A program made the position numbers and the translations under genes. DNA of 64,000 nt from Edaphochlamys debaryana (taxonomy: Eukaryota > Chlorophyta > Chlorophyceae > Chlamydomonadales), in contig JAEHOE010000168.1 in the NCBI GenBank assembly GCA_016858145.1, positions 124,001-188,000 on the forward strand, written 5' to 3'. Below are positions 25,425 through 36,900 of the stretch, one piece after another (within the stretch, counting starts at the first letter, position 1; the number at the start of each line of letters is the position of its first letter). The notes under the pieces are model-generated. The model did not search any database and was not told the DNA's origin. It saw nothing but the letters and a program-made list of their open reading frames with translations.

Positions 25425-27719
25425 ATGCCGGATAACATCACGGACTCGGTGCGGGCCCTACTGCAACGCACGGCGAACGTTCAGAAGGTCATGGTCCGGA
25501 CCGCTGACAACGACGAGTGCAACCGGCACCTGCTCCTCCTCATGGACTGCATCATCCGCAACCACCTGGGCAACAAAACGCCAGCGGAGCCCTGGTTCCC
25601 ACCCAAGCCCCCCAACTCCCCCATCGACAATTACGTGGATGCCGGGGCAGCATACTTCAAGGCGCAGCAAGAATGGGCGTGGACGACGGGCCCAGGGCTC
25701 GGGCGGAACGTACGCGACGTCTCGCTCCAGTCGGCAACGGGCCTCGACGCGCACCTCATCCCCTGCGACCTGATACGGACACTCATGGCCGCATTCCCTT
25801 ACGCCCGGGGGCTACACATCCTGGTGAGTAGGGGGAACGCAACGGGCAAGCACCCGGGTTCCACCGCTCGCCGACGGTGTCCCAACAACAAGGGCACAAT
25901 CCCATGCCTGCTTGAGCGAGTGTTGCTCGCAGCAGCTCTGACCTCCCGCGTCGCCGCTTCGCCATCCAACAACACCTCCTTGCTCCCGTCACACAGGCGT
26001 GGCCAAGCGACTCTGACCTCTTCGCGTGGAGCCTCGCGGCGATCTTCAGATCGGCACATCACATCACGTCCTGGACCGTCGCTGACTTCGACATTGCCTG
26101 CCTTCTGCGGGCTGCGACCCTCGACGGCAACAACCAACCCCGCGCCCGGCCCGGCGTAGGACCTTCACGCTGGGCTGGGAGGCGCAGCTACAGTTCCACT
26201 ACCTCACGGAGCAAAATCCCTGGTGGATGCTGCCCGTGATGCCCGGCCTGAAGCGCCTGATTGTGCACACGGCAGACACGCTCCTCTACAACGGACAGCG
26301 TCTGCCTGAGATTCCTACGCCACCTCAACAGCGCCCCGAAGTCGCTGGAGCGACTGACGATGCTCCCCAACCTGGACTTCAGCTTGCGACTGTTCGAGCT
26401 GACCCCCATCACGCGCGAGGACTACGTGGGGACGCACCCGTCCGACGACTTCCTCAACAGACTGCAGCTGCTGGAGGAGCTCACGGAAGGGACCAAGGTC
26501 GCGGGTCGCCGCGGACCGGGAGCATCTGACGACGACGGCGGTGACGCTGCAGCAGGGGGAGCGGGCCCATCGGAACAGACCACACGGGCCAGCGCCCACG
26601 GCGACAAGACCTGCGAGCTGCTGGACATCCGCTCCGTTGACATCATATACGCTAACATGCCTGCGATCTTCGAAGAGATGCGGACGGTCTTCTACGCCAT
26701 CGCCGCGCGGTGCGAGCTCTTGCGATGGTCGGACCGGTACCGTTCGGAGCACAGCAGCGCCGGCGCATCGGCGTCGCAGGGCCCGCCAGTGCCGGGGGTG
26801 GAGGTCACGATGCAGGCGATGTTCCTGCGCTGGCCCGACCCCACCACACAAGACGCGCTGCGTGCCCTCCGCAACGCGAGCGACCAGCTCATAACGCTCA
26901 AGAGCCTGCACATCGAGGTCTCCTCCGCGTTCGCCGTTCCCGCAGTAGTGGAAGGCACCTTCAGCATCCCCCACGACCTCGTGTGGCACCGCGGGCCGGG
27001 GACGCAAAGCATGGTGACTGCGACTGTGCCGAACGTGGGCCTACAGGTCAGGACGCTGAACACCGACGCCCGCAACCTCGTCCGCGACTGCGCCAATGAG
27101 GCGGTCATCAGCCACTTCGTGGACGTCGGCACGCACAAGATCATGGACTCACGCTTCCGCACCATCGTCATCGGCTGCGGCCAGAACCTGCGAGACCGGC
27201 TGGTCCGCATGGTCAACTGCATCAACGACGTCTTCGGCGACCCCGACCTCTGGGCGATGCCTCGTGCCGCCGGACAGCAGGGACACGTCCCCAAGCCCCT
27301 CTCCGCGGTCCTGCCCTTCCGAGGAGTTGGACTCAGCCTCACAAGGGCTCCGTGAAGGCCGTCCGACGAGAACTGGTCGTGGTGGATGGTGGAGGCCGAG
27401 AACAACAACGCCGCCAACCTCCTCCTCGCGCAACTATACACCATGTACGCCGCCATCGACGACCTGCAGATCTTCGGGGCGCGCGTGTCCTGGTCGACCC
27501 TCGTACAGCTGGTGGGTACTTGGCTGGTTCAGTACTCCCCTCCCCCGGACCTTAAGCACACTCCCGCCCCCGCCCCGGCGAATGAACACTCACCTGCCTC
27601 CACTCCTGCACCGACAGGCTGCCACCACCGTCGCGAGGCACGGGATGAGGGAGGGTGCGTCGCTACAGGACTTCGTGGAAGCTGTGAAGAACCTCCTCGT
27701 CGCCACGCACAGCTATTAG
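25425..27719 (+). pseudogene. Damaged leucine-rich gene of unknown family
   Basis: Exon 1 (from ATG 25425; open further upstream with codons KSFRSIFDAETDELCLRID) ends at 25823. Exon 2 is 25997-27511, exon 3 is 27618-27719. The junctions are GT-AG and phase 0. The protein has leucine-rich, LRR-like pieces (MPGLKRLIV, SLERLTMLPNLDFSLRLFEL, ALRNASDQLITLKSLHIEV) but no family I recognise. Two compensating frame changes flank a stretch of about 140 bp (near 26,155 and 26,295). Reading straight through hits a stop at about 26,238. An in-frame TGA at 27353-27355 then interrupts a frame that continues well on its far side (MVEAENNNAANLLLAQLYT). This fits a decaying gene; sequencing indels could explain the frame changes but not the TGA as easily. 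Confidence 0.55.
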
Positions 27720-29088
27720 GAGGGCATCTCTGCAGACCCACAGGCCGTCCTCGTGGTTGGCAGGGGGGTGGGAGTGGTGACGGGGCAATCATTCATGGTC
27801 CGTCCGTCGGTCGGTCGGTCATGGTCGGTCGGCTGCGTTTCTTCATCGGTTGGGTTACCAACGCGCTCCTCATTCATTCCACATGTGCATACACCTCCCA
27901 TGGAGGCCATCTTGGTTTACATAGACAGCTGGACAGTACTTTCCGAACCATGCCCTGCGAAACGTTCACATGCATGGCTGTACTCTATTTCCCAGCAATC
28001 ATTTCGAACTAGGCATCCAATACCTTCGCGACTGACTCGAACTGGCAAGCCATATTGGGTGCTTCCCACAAGACACGGCCCATGCTCCATTGGGACCGCT
28101 GCTGCACCGCCGCTCACACCTTGTAACAACTCTGTGGTGCATCACTAGACCCACGGGCCGAGCTACGGTCCTCCTGGCTACCAGCCTTGTGTGAAACAAG
28201 CATAGAGCTTTGAGCTCTACGGGCCCTCTCGCGACCTGCAACTTAATCTGCTCATCAGAGGCCCTCAAAGTATCACCGTAGCTCCTCGGAGGGAGGCTAC
28301 CGGTAGGTAGACTCTCGTAGAGCGAAGCGGAGGACTAATCCAGGGGCCACTTGTCACGCTGATAGCGCTGGCATGTCGGACCGCCACTGTTACAACAAGC
28401 TTTTCAATCTCTCACATCTTATGCAGACCTTTGCCAGTGCTTGTATACCCCTCTGACGTGTCTCTACCCTTTTACCTGTGGTTGGAGCCCGGGTTTGCGC
28501 TGCTCACGCTGTATCATGATAGGCCCCGGCCAACGTGAGCAGCAGGCTCAAGGCATGATCCAGCACTCGTACGCTCGTGATACTTCAGCTCGTGCTTGCC
28601 TGAACACTAGGCCACATGTACCTTGCCTCTTCGCGGCCAGCAGAGTCGTGCAGCGCAGTGCGCATGGGGCGCTTGACGGGCAGGCTGCGGGCCGGCACAC
28701 CATGATCGGGCCCGAAACCGGTCGAAACTCAACCGTTTTCGCCCAAAATTTGACTCTGTGGCTTCGTTACAATGTAATTAAGCTTACACTATGCTCGTAT
28801 AGCGATGAGACTGGTGCTCATGATAGCGATCGGACACCGTCGGAATATCGTGAGCGCTATCATGATAGGTAACGGTTTGACGTCACGCTTCCTTCCTGGT
28901 ACGTTGGCATCTCGTGGAGGGCCATCAAACGCCCGTCAATCAATCCCCGGGAGCACGCATACACACGCGAAAGCGCTCACGCGCATGCGGAACCAGCAGC
29001 AAGGAGGAAGTTCAGGCGCAATTGCCGAAAGCGACGAGCGAGAGAAAGTCACATAGATAGACAACTGCTGCAGTAGACAGAAGACGTC
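27720..29088. other. Intergenic with small repeats
   Basis: No supported gene. It holds a GGTC/CGGT tetranucleotide microsatellite at about 27797-27832. It also holds an inverted repeat: CATGATAGCG at 28819-28828 and its complement CGCTATCATG at 28855-28864, with a related TATCATGATAGG near 28,512. These could be remnants of a small inverted-repeat element. Confidence 0.4.
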
Positions 29089-29598
29089 ATGGCGAACAAG
29101 GCAGGGTGCGAAACTGCGAACCGCTGCTGGAGCGCGACGGACTGCCCGCAGCTCCCGTCGCAACGCGCAACACTGCAGCGAAGGGCGAAGGACGAAGTAG
29201 GCAGATGCAAAACTAAGGTAAGCATCGAGAAATTGCGACGCACAATGACGCCAAGGCCCCAGCGGTCGAAGCCCGGCTTCGACTCGAATGTCGTACGCCA
29301 GTGGGCTGCACGGGCGTGAGGAGGACCCACCGCACCGGTGCTCCTGCCGTTCTACATATTCCAGGTTGCCCAGCCCCTTCGTTATGCCGCCCGTCGAACA
29401 TCAAAGTCGCAGTCAGGCCGACCCTGGGTCACCAACCGCCCGACGATCAATTCGAGCAGGCCCCGAGACGCCGCCAGACCGCGCGCAGCGGGGAACCCGC
29501 GATGCAAGAGCCCCATAACCGCGCCGGCCTGTGCGAAAGGGCCGCGGAGCCGTCGACGCTTGGGCATGAATGCGGAGGAGCCCCCCGACGCCGCGTGA
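29089..29598 (+). CDS. Hypothetical 120-aa basic protein, two exons
   Basis: ATG at 29089 opens MANKAGCETANRCWS and runs 43 codons to a strong donor (AAG|GTAAGC) at 29217. A phase-0 exon follows an ATTCCAG acceptor, 29365-29598, ending in TGA. The product is Arg/Lys/Pro-rich with several Cys and is not recognised. Its 3' end lies inside a 120-bp tandem duplication, so the frame may be a remnant of a mobile element or chance. Called mainly because of the good start, donor and acceptor. Confidence 0.3.
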
Positions 29599-29699
29599 CC
29601 GCGCTCAACGGATAGCCAGCGATGCAAGAGCGCCATAACCGCGCCGGTCTGGGCGAAATGGCCTCGAAGCCGTCGGCGCACGTGCGCGCGTAAAGGCCT
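29461..29699. repeat. Two tandem 120-bp units
   Basis: Bases 29461-29580 and 29581-29699 align with a register of exactly 120 bp; for example GATGCAAGAG starts at 29501 and again at 29621, followed by CCATAACCGCGCCGG. The copies differ at several positions, so the duplication is not recent. As 120 is a multiple of three, the minus strand reads the pair as a repeated peptide (FAQTGAVMALLHR and FAQAGAVMGLLHR). Confidence 0.7.
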
Positions 29700-30249
29700 T
29701 CCATCCATTCGCTTGCACGCGGAAGGCACCGTTGTCGCCGAGCCGCAGTTCACAGCGACGTCGCTAGTGGACATCATAGTCATAGTGAGCTCGATGCGTC
29801 CAGTGTTGGCCCAGCGCTGCAAATGGCGGACGCGCTGGTGGCGTTGTGCCAGGAGCACAAAGCGTTGCCTGCCACCGATTGTCCTTAAGAACAGCATTAC
29901 ACAGGATGCGGCAAAGAGGCTGTTGACGCACTGGGTGGACCGCGATGGCCTCCGGCAGCTGGAAGCGCCGCACAGCTTCAGGGAAGCATTCAGGGAATAC
30001 ATATGAGTGTGGCGCAAGTCGCCGCAGGGGCGCGAGGGTCGCGAGGAGTCGGCAATGTCGTTGAACGACCCAGCCCGAACCCGCTGCGAGCAGCTGCGAG
30101 TGTCCCCAAGCACTGCGGGCATACGCTCTAAACATCGCGCAGCCATGCCTGCCACCATACGCTGACCGTGCGTGACTTGCGTGTGCACGCGAATGCCACG
30201 AACCCATCCCGACTTCGCAACCCCCAGAGTCCCCCGCGATTGAGCCTTG

Positions 30250-30274
30250 GTGATGCCGCTAAAAGCGGCATCAC
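30250..30274. repeat. Perfect 11-bp stem hairpin
   Basis: GTGATGCCGCT, a three-base AAA loop, then AGCGGCATCAC: an uninterrupted 11-bp inverted repeat in a gene-poor stretch. It could fold in DNA or RNA. No neighbouring gene explains it. Confidence 0.6.
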
Positions 30275-30699
30275 TAAGACCAGATCATTCCACGTGCACG
30301 CCCCACCTGTCGTCCATGATCCCCCTTGCCCCTGCTTGTGATGCCTCCCGCCCACCCCGTCAGTGAGCTTACTAGAGCCAAGCCCCCAGCAGCTCTGCAC
30401 GCAGCCCTCCCCCTACTCTTGTAGCCCACAGGCGGCCTGCCTCGAAGCCTCGAGCGCTTTCAGCCCCCAGCCCTCCAAGACCTGACGCCAGCGGCCCTCC
30501 GCAGCCCTCCACAGCCCCCAGTCCCCAACCTATCTGTGATGGGCGAGCGGTGTCTCTGCGTAGGGAGAGCCTTGAACATTTCAGCGACTCGCTTCGGAAG
30601 CAAAGCGCTCGTGGGCGGAAGGCGTGGTCCAGTCCACAAGCTAAGCAAGATCTGTGGGCAACTAGGGCAACCTACCTTGGCTTTCTTCGTTGCCTGCGG

Positions 30700-32215
30700 A
30701 AGGGTGGGCCCACGAGGGGAAGGGAGCAAGGGGTGCTGGTGAAGGTAGGGTCCGCATGGGAGGCCGGGGCGGAAGAGAAACAGGCGGGGGAGGCGGGAGT
30801 TATAGGGGTGGGGGCGGGAGGTGTGGTGGGGGTGGGGGTTGCTTTCAGGGGCGTCGGCGGAGGCAGATAGAGGGGAGGATGGGTGGAGGGCAGGCGAGGG
30901 GGTCGGGTGAGGCTCAGTGAGGCGGTGAGGGAAGGAACTCCCTTTGGAGGTGGCGGGCCGGCGGGGGGCGGCCCGCCCACCCCGGGTGGGGCAGGAGTGG
31001 GATGGGCGGGAGACGAGGCGGCGGCGGCGGGGGAGGCGGCGGCCCGCGGGTGACGTTGCAGCGAGAGAGGGCGGAGGGGGGTGGGGGCAGCAGTGGCGGG
31101 GGCGGGCTGTGGAAGCGGAGCGACGCGGGGGCGGGTGGCTGGGGCGACGGTGGGGCGACGGTGGGGTGGACGGGGGCGGCAGGGGCGGTTGGCGGGCGGG
31201 GCGGGGGCGGAGGAGCCTCCTCCGACCCGGCGGCGGTGGTGGAGGCGGAGGGGGGCGCATGCGGAGGGGAGGCGGGGAAGGTGGGGTCGGCAGGCGCGCG
31301 CGATAGCACACTACTGTGCGCGCAAGTGGGGTGTGATGTGCGCCGAGGCCCAGCCTACGGCACCCAGCCAGGCGTGCAGCGCTGTCCGGAGGTAGATTTC
31401 CTTGGAGGTGAAGCATGCGAGCAGGGGCTGCGTACATGGCTTCCAGCGCGCGAATGCCCCGCACGGGATCGGGACGGGGCGTTATGAGGGCCGGGAAGCA
31501 ATAGATCCGGAGAAGGGGGCGAGGGATCGGGGAGAGGGCAGCGGTGATCGGGACCGAAGACAGGGCACAGGAGGCAGCTAGCGGCGCGGGACGAGGGCGG
31601 GGGCGGGCCCGCCGCGGGCGGGCTTGTTGCTGGCTGGGGCGGAAGGCGGCAGTAGGCGTGCGTGGAGTACGGTGCCTGGAGAAGAGGTGCTCCCGAAAGT
31701 TGGGGAAGTGGGGTCGGTGGCCAGCGCTGACGTCGGCGGTCATCGGGATGACGCGCATGCGAAGGGCGGCTTCGCTCGTCTCGGCGGGCCCACCCGGACG
31801 CAGGGGCGGCGGCGACGTGGGCGGTGACAGCGGCGGCAGATGGAGGGGGAGGCGGCGGGGCGGCGGAGAAGGCGGCGGCGGCTGGGGAGGGGGAGGGAGC
31901 GGCAGCAGCAGGGGAGGAGGGGGCGGAGGTGGAGGAGGGTACGTCGGGGGGAGAGGGGGTGGAGATGGGGGTGACGGGGGGTGGCGGTGGAGGCGGCGGC
32001 GGCGGCAGGGCCGCCCGCGGCGGTTGGTGGCGTACGGGGAAGGAGTCGCGGGCGGAAGGAGTGGGGGCGAGGGACGAGGAGGCGGCCGCCGTGCCGAAGG
32101 GAAGGAGGAGAACCAGGGGGAGGGGGGCGAGGGGAGGCGGAGGCGTGGGAGCGAGGAGGAGGGGGGGGGGCGAGGGGGCGGGAGGCAGTTGTGGCGCTGG
32201 CGGCGGCAGGTGAGG
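30700..32215. repeat. Strand-biased G/A-rich low-complexity block
   Basis: Two arms (about 30,700-31,310 and 31,500-32,215) are overwhelmingly G and A on the plus strand (GGCGG, GGAGG, GGGGG runs). They flank about 190 bp of ordinary sequence. Because the other strand is C/T-rich, all its frames stay open and read as proline-rich peptides; I do not take these as genes. Many closely spaced G-runs make G-quadruplexes likely on the plus strand. A proline-rich cell-wall-type exon on the minus strand cannot be excluded. Confidence 0.5.
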
Positions 32216-33901
32216 CGGCGTGGCGCGCCATAACCCCGGCTCGCACGCAAAGAAGCCCCGAGAGCTCCCCAGTAAATCCCCACATCAGTCCCACAAACGA
32301 GGGGGGCTCCTCTTTGTCGGGGGCATGACGCCAATAGCAATCCTTGCATGCTCTGGCCCGTGTGAGGCCAGTCCTTATCCTCGGGCAAACGTCGCCCCGC
32401 TGTACGCCCGCCGCATGCTGAGCAGGAAGAGGTTCAGACAACACGCTCACTTGCTTCCGGTCTTCACGTCGTGCCTTCAGGAATGCCCTTGGCCATGCGA
32501 GCGCTCCTGCCTACCTTACATACGTCGAGGCGCTCCGTCCGGGCCCCGTAGGTCCACCGCCCCTATGGTATGGTACACGCAATAACGCTGGCGGTCACAC
32601 GCCCCCCGCTCAAGCCCCTATAGGGGGACCTAGCCGGGTCCCCCCTCCCCCCCGGGGTCACACGCCACCCGCTCAAGCCCCATGCGGCCAGCAGTGAGCT
32701 GCTGGTTGCATGCGGCCTTCCTGTGCCGGTGATGTGTGGCTGCTGGCACATGAACGCACGCTAGGACCCCGAGGACGAGCGCACACGCCCCCATCTGTAA
32801 CCAAAGCCCTAGCTAGGCCACTCAGTAGTGAGATGTTGCTGCCGCCGCGCCAAGGAAACTTACGCAGCCCAGTAGTCCTTATAACATCGTCATGAGAAGC
32901 GTGGGTCACAACAGCGAAACTGAAAGGGCCATGGTGAAACACAAACGAAACCTGATCCGCAACCATACCACTTATAACGGCCTGTTGCTCACACACACCG
33001 TAACATAACCCAGCCGGCCACCCAAGCTTTGATAGGTCCCCCCTCGAGTTGTAAAGGTGCATTGAGGTTGCTTCCGAGAAGACGATAGATGTGCGGCAGA
33101 TGAAAGAGTCTCGAAGCTTGCTACCCTGCCTCTACTACGAATGCCCTCGGTGACAAAACCCTTTCGCAAATTCGTCACCCTGAGTCGGTGTCAAGTGAAG
33201 CGACGTCAACCCATGTGCTCCAGGCCAGTCCCGAACGCAATGACGGAGCAGGAAAGGCATACCCAGCTCGGGTTTTTAAAGCACGCACCTCCACTAGGAC
33301 AAGCGGGGCGCCCCCACGGGGGCGGTAAACGAGGGCTGAGCCCCCCACCCGATCTGCTACGCGACCCATTCCTCGCGGTAACTGTGCTCCGCGCCAGGCG
33401 CTACGCGCCGGGGGCTCAGCCCCAAAAGCCCACCTACCCGAGGCTTACAGTAATTAAATGGTCCCTCGAGTCGAGCCGGGGCTGGTCGGCCCGTAACAGC
33501 ATTGCGACGGTTACTCTCAGGTCAGAGTTGGCTTTAGGAAATGCTGGGCTGGCCAAGGGGCCCGTCTGAAGACAATGCATAAAGGATAGCGCAAAAGGCC
33601 ACCCAAAGACAACAACAACACCGCACGGCAGTAACCACGGCAACACCCACTCGGCCGGAAGCGTCAGCAGCCCCCGCCCCAGCATAACGCAATTACTTCA
33701 TATGGTAGGTGCTGCGCCGCCGCCTAGCCCCCGAGCGCCACGGCGTGCAGGCACCCCGTCATACATGAATGTGCAGATGTCACCTGGCCACCCTGGTCGC
33801 CTCCTCGTCAGCAGGCTGTAACAGACAGGGATATTTGAGCAACAAGAAATTATGAATCTTGCCCATGTTCCCCTCCCCCAGACCTTCCTAAGACTCCGCT
33901 C
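32216..33901. other. Intergenic, 3' of copy A
   Basis: No supported coding exon. It should include the 3' untranslated region of copy A; a minus-strand TGTAA lies at about 33,444-33,448. GGGCTGAGCCC-like palindromes occur near 33,336 and 33,413. Confidence 0.4.
32593..32681. repeat. Direct repeat of 26 bp, 63 bp apart
   Basis: GGTCACACGCC, one variable base, CCCGCTCAAGCCCC occurs at 32593-32618 and 32656-32681 with a single mismatch. Function unknown. Confidence 0.6.
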
Positions 33902-36900
33902 TCACCGCGGCGCCAGCACGCTGGCCGCCAGGGGCGCCAGGCGCGCGAGCCGGGCCTCCTGCACCGGGCCGTGCCGGGGGGAGCCGCCCACGTCGGCGCC
34001 AGCCTCGACCCGGCCGCGGCCCGAGCCGCCCGGCGACCCCGCCGCCAGCAGGTTGGTCACCGACTTGGCCCTGCGCAAGCTCTCCGAGGAGCGGCCACGC
34101 CGCAGGGCCTGGGGGGCGGGGCTGGCAGGGGCGACGCCGGCGCCGGCTCCATTGCACGCACTGCTGCCGGCGGCGGTGCTGGTGGCAGCACCCCCCGTGG
34201 ACCCTACCAGGGCCTTCAGACTCCGCGACGCGGCGCCCCGGAGAGCGGCCATACGGGCCGCTGCGCCGCTCGGCCGCTCGCCGCCAAAACCGGCTCGCGG
34301 CGGGCTGCCAGGGCCGGCGGCGGCGGGGTCCGTGACGGCCAGGCGGTGGCGGCTGCCCGCGCGCAGCGTCGCCGTCAGGGGCCCTGCTGCAGCGCCGCCG
34401 CCACCATACAATGCGGGTGTGGTGCGTAGCATGGGCGAGACTACAGTGCTAGGTGTGTCGCTGCTGCCGCCGTCGCTCAAACCGATAAAGTCCACCGCAC
34501 GCCGGGAGCCGCGGCGGACGGAAACGTCGAGGGCCGCAGGGGCGGCGCCGGCGCCCCAGACCGAGCCACGCGTGAAGTCAGTCCCTGCGCCGGCTCCAAA
34601 GTCGCTACCTCCGACGGAAAGCTGGGAGGAGGACCGGGAGTTGCTGCCTCGCCGGCTGCGGGGCCCGCCCAGGCCCATGCTCAGGCCCAGCAGGGACCCG
34701 GTGCGCTGCAGCAGGCTCCGGGCGCGGAGGCTGCGGGGGCGGTGGGGGCCGGCGAGGGGGCTGCTGGCGGGGCCGACCTCGCCAGGCTCGGTGCCGCACG
34801 AAACGCCAGTCCAGGGCGAGCCGGGCCCAGCGGAGGCGGAGGCGGAGGCGGAGGCGGAGCTTGAGGCGTTGAGGCGCGACTCCTCGAAGGTAAGGCCGCG
34901 GGCGAACGCCGCTTCGCCCGTTGGCGTGTGGACGGAGCTGCGGCGGCTGTGGGGCCGGCTGCCGCCACTCGCCGAGCCCCTACCGGTACCCATCAGACCC
35001 CGGAGCAGGCCCATCAGGCGACTGCCTTGGCGGCCGCCGCCGGCCAGCTCGCCCTCCTGCAGCCCAGAGGCAAGCGGAGAAGGCGCGCCGCCAGGGCCGC
35101 CGACGTCCGGGGGAGAGGCTTCATCGGGTGACCGGAGGCCGGAGAGGCGCTCGCTGCGACCGCCGGCTCTTGGCGCGCCGGCGGCGACCGCGGCGGAGCC
35201 CGTGTTCAGGGGTGAGGATGAGGCCTCCAGCTCGCCCTCCTCCGACCCCACTTCGCACACCACACGGGGGTCCAGAGGGGCAGCCGGAGCGCAGAACTCG
35301 GGCCGTGGAGGCGGCAGCAGCGGCGGCGCTCCCTCCTCACTCGCCTCGTCGCCATCAAAGCAGCTGCCGCCGAAGCCACCGCTACCGTCGCCCGTGCCGC
35401 TCCCAGGCACCGTCTGCAGCCCCGCCCTAGCCGCGCCCGTGCTCCCTTGCGCCCAGGCAGCAGCGCGCACCCCGCCACCGCTGGCGCCGCCGCCACTGTC
35501 CGCCTCAGGTGGAGCGGCCGCGTCCAGCGATGTGCGCAACAGCATGTGGCGTGCGCTGCCAGGCCGGGATGCGCCGGCGCCGCTCCAGACGGTGGAGGCG
35601 GCGGTGGTGGTGCAGATGGCTGGAGGGCGGCGTACTTCGTCCAGCGACCAGCGGCCTTGCTCCCTGGCGCCCCGGCCGTCGTCCCGTTGCCAGGACGGGC
35701 CGTCACCGCTGCCGGGCCGGAAGTCGCCAGAGCCCGGGCGGCGGCCTGCCGGCGGCCCCGATCCAACGGCAACCGCTGAAAACGGAAGTGAGGAGCAGGG
35801 GCCGGTGCTGCCGCCGCCGCCGCCGCCGCCGCTCACGGGTCCGTCCGTGCAGCGGCTCAGCCGTCCCAGCTCGGCGTCATAGCCCAGGGCGGTGACGCCG
35901 GCGGCCGGCGGCACGCCGGCCTGCTGCAGGCTGCGCCGAGCCGCCGCCGCCGGGGCCGATCCCCGGTAGAACCCCGCCGCCGAGGCCGCAGAGACCGCCG
36001 CCGCCGCCGCCTCCGGCGTTCCCAACGACAACAGCACCCGGACCGAGAAGCCGCGCGAGCCGCCCAGAGTCGAGGCAGCGGCGGCGGCGGCGGCGGCGGC
36101 AGTAGAACCGCTGGACACCGTCGGGGCCGCCGCCGCCGCTGCTGGCGGCGGCGGCTGCAGCTGCATAGGCGGCGGCCTCCTGCCGGGCAGCGACACGGGG
36201 CAGGCGACGCCCACGTGGGCGGCCTGTGCGGCGTACGACTCACTGGCGAGCGGGCCGCTGCGGACGCCGCCCGGTCCCGTCGAAGGCGCGCACCTGGGCT
36301 GGCCGTCGGCGCAGGACTGTAGGGCGGCCTCCAGCGTGGCCGTCTCGCTGGTGGCTAGGGGGTCAGGGTCGAGTTCGAGGTGGGGGTCGGCCCCGTACAG
36401 GGCCAGGGTCGCGGAGGTGCCATAGGCGGCGGCGGCGCTCGGGAGGTCCTCGCCCCCGGTCGGCGCCGGGTCCAGCAGGGGTGGGTCGGTGCTGCTGCCG
36501 TTCCGGCTCTCTGCAAGGGCAAGGGGCGTTTGGATGCGCATGTGGGTAGGATGCGTAGGGTGGGCGCGTGATACGTATAAGTGCAGTTGTGAGCAGACAG
36601 GCCGCGGGGAAGAAGCCCCAGGCAAACCCGAAACCCCGAAGCAACGGTCCCGACCCGGCACCGGGATGCGCATGTGTGTAGTGACGGGAAGCACGGAAAA
36701 GAAGAGAACGAGGGCGTGCACCCCACACGCTCAGCATGATTCCGCGCGACCCCAACCCCACGCACCCCTCGGCCGACTCATGAACTTCTTGAGGGACCTC
36801 GCCAGAGCCCCCACCACGCCACTCCGCCGGGACACGCCGGCCGAGCCCGGCGCCCCCGACCCAGATCGCAACACTGCCGAGCCAACCCCCGCCTCCGGCC

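Noticed and set aside
29382..30188. 268-codon minus-strand frame with an internal peptide repeat
   Set aside because: The peptide repeat is explained by the 120-bp tandem duplication being a multiple of three; there is no start context or family match.
30460..32388. 642-codon proline-rich minus-strand frame
   Set aside because: All minus frames are open here because of the C/T bias; proline runs shift between frames, so no single frame is supported.
33300..33430. Short GGGCTGAGCCC palindromes as an organelle-derived insert
   Set aside because: No organelle gene or AT-rich stretch accompanies them; they are too short to support transfer.
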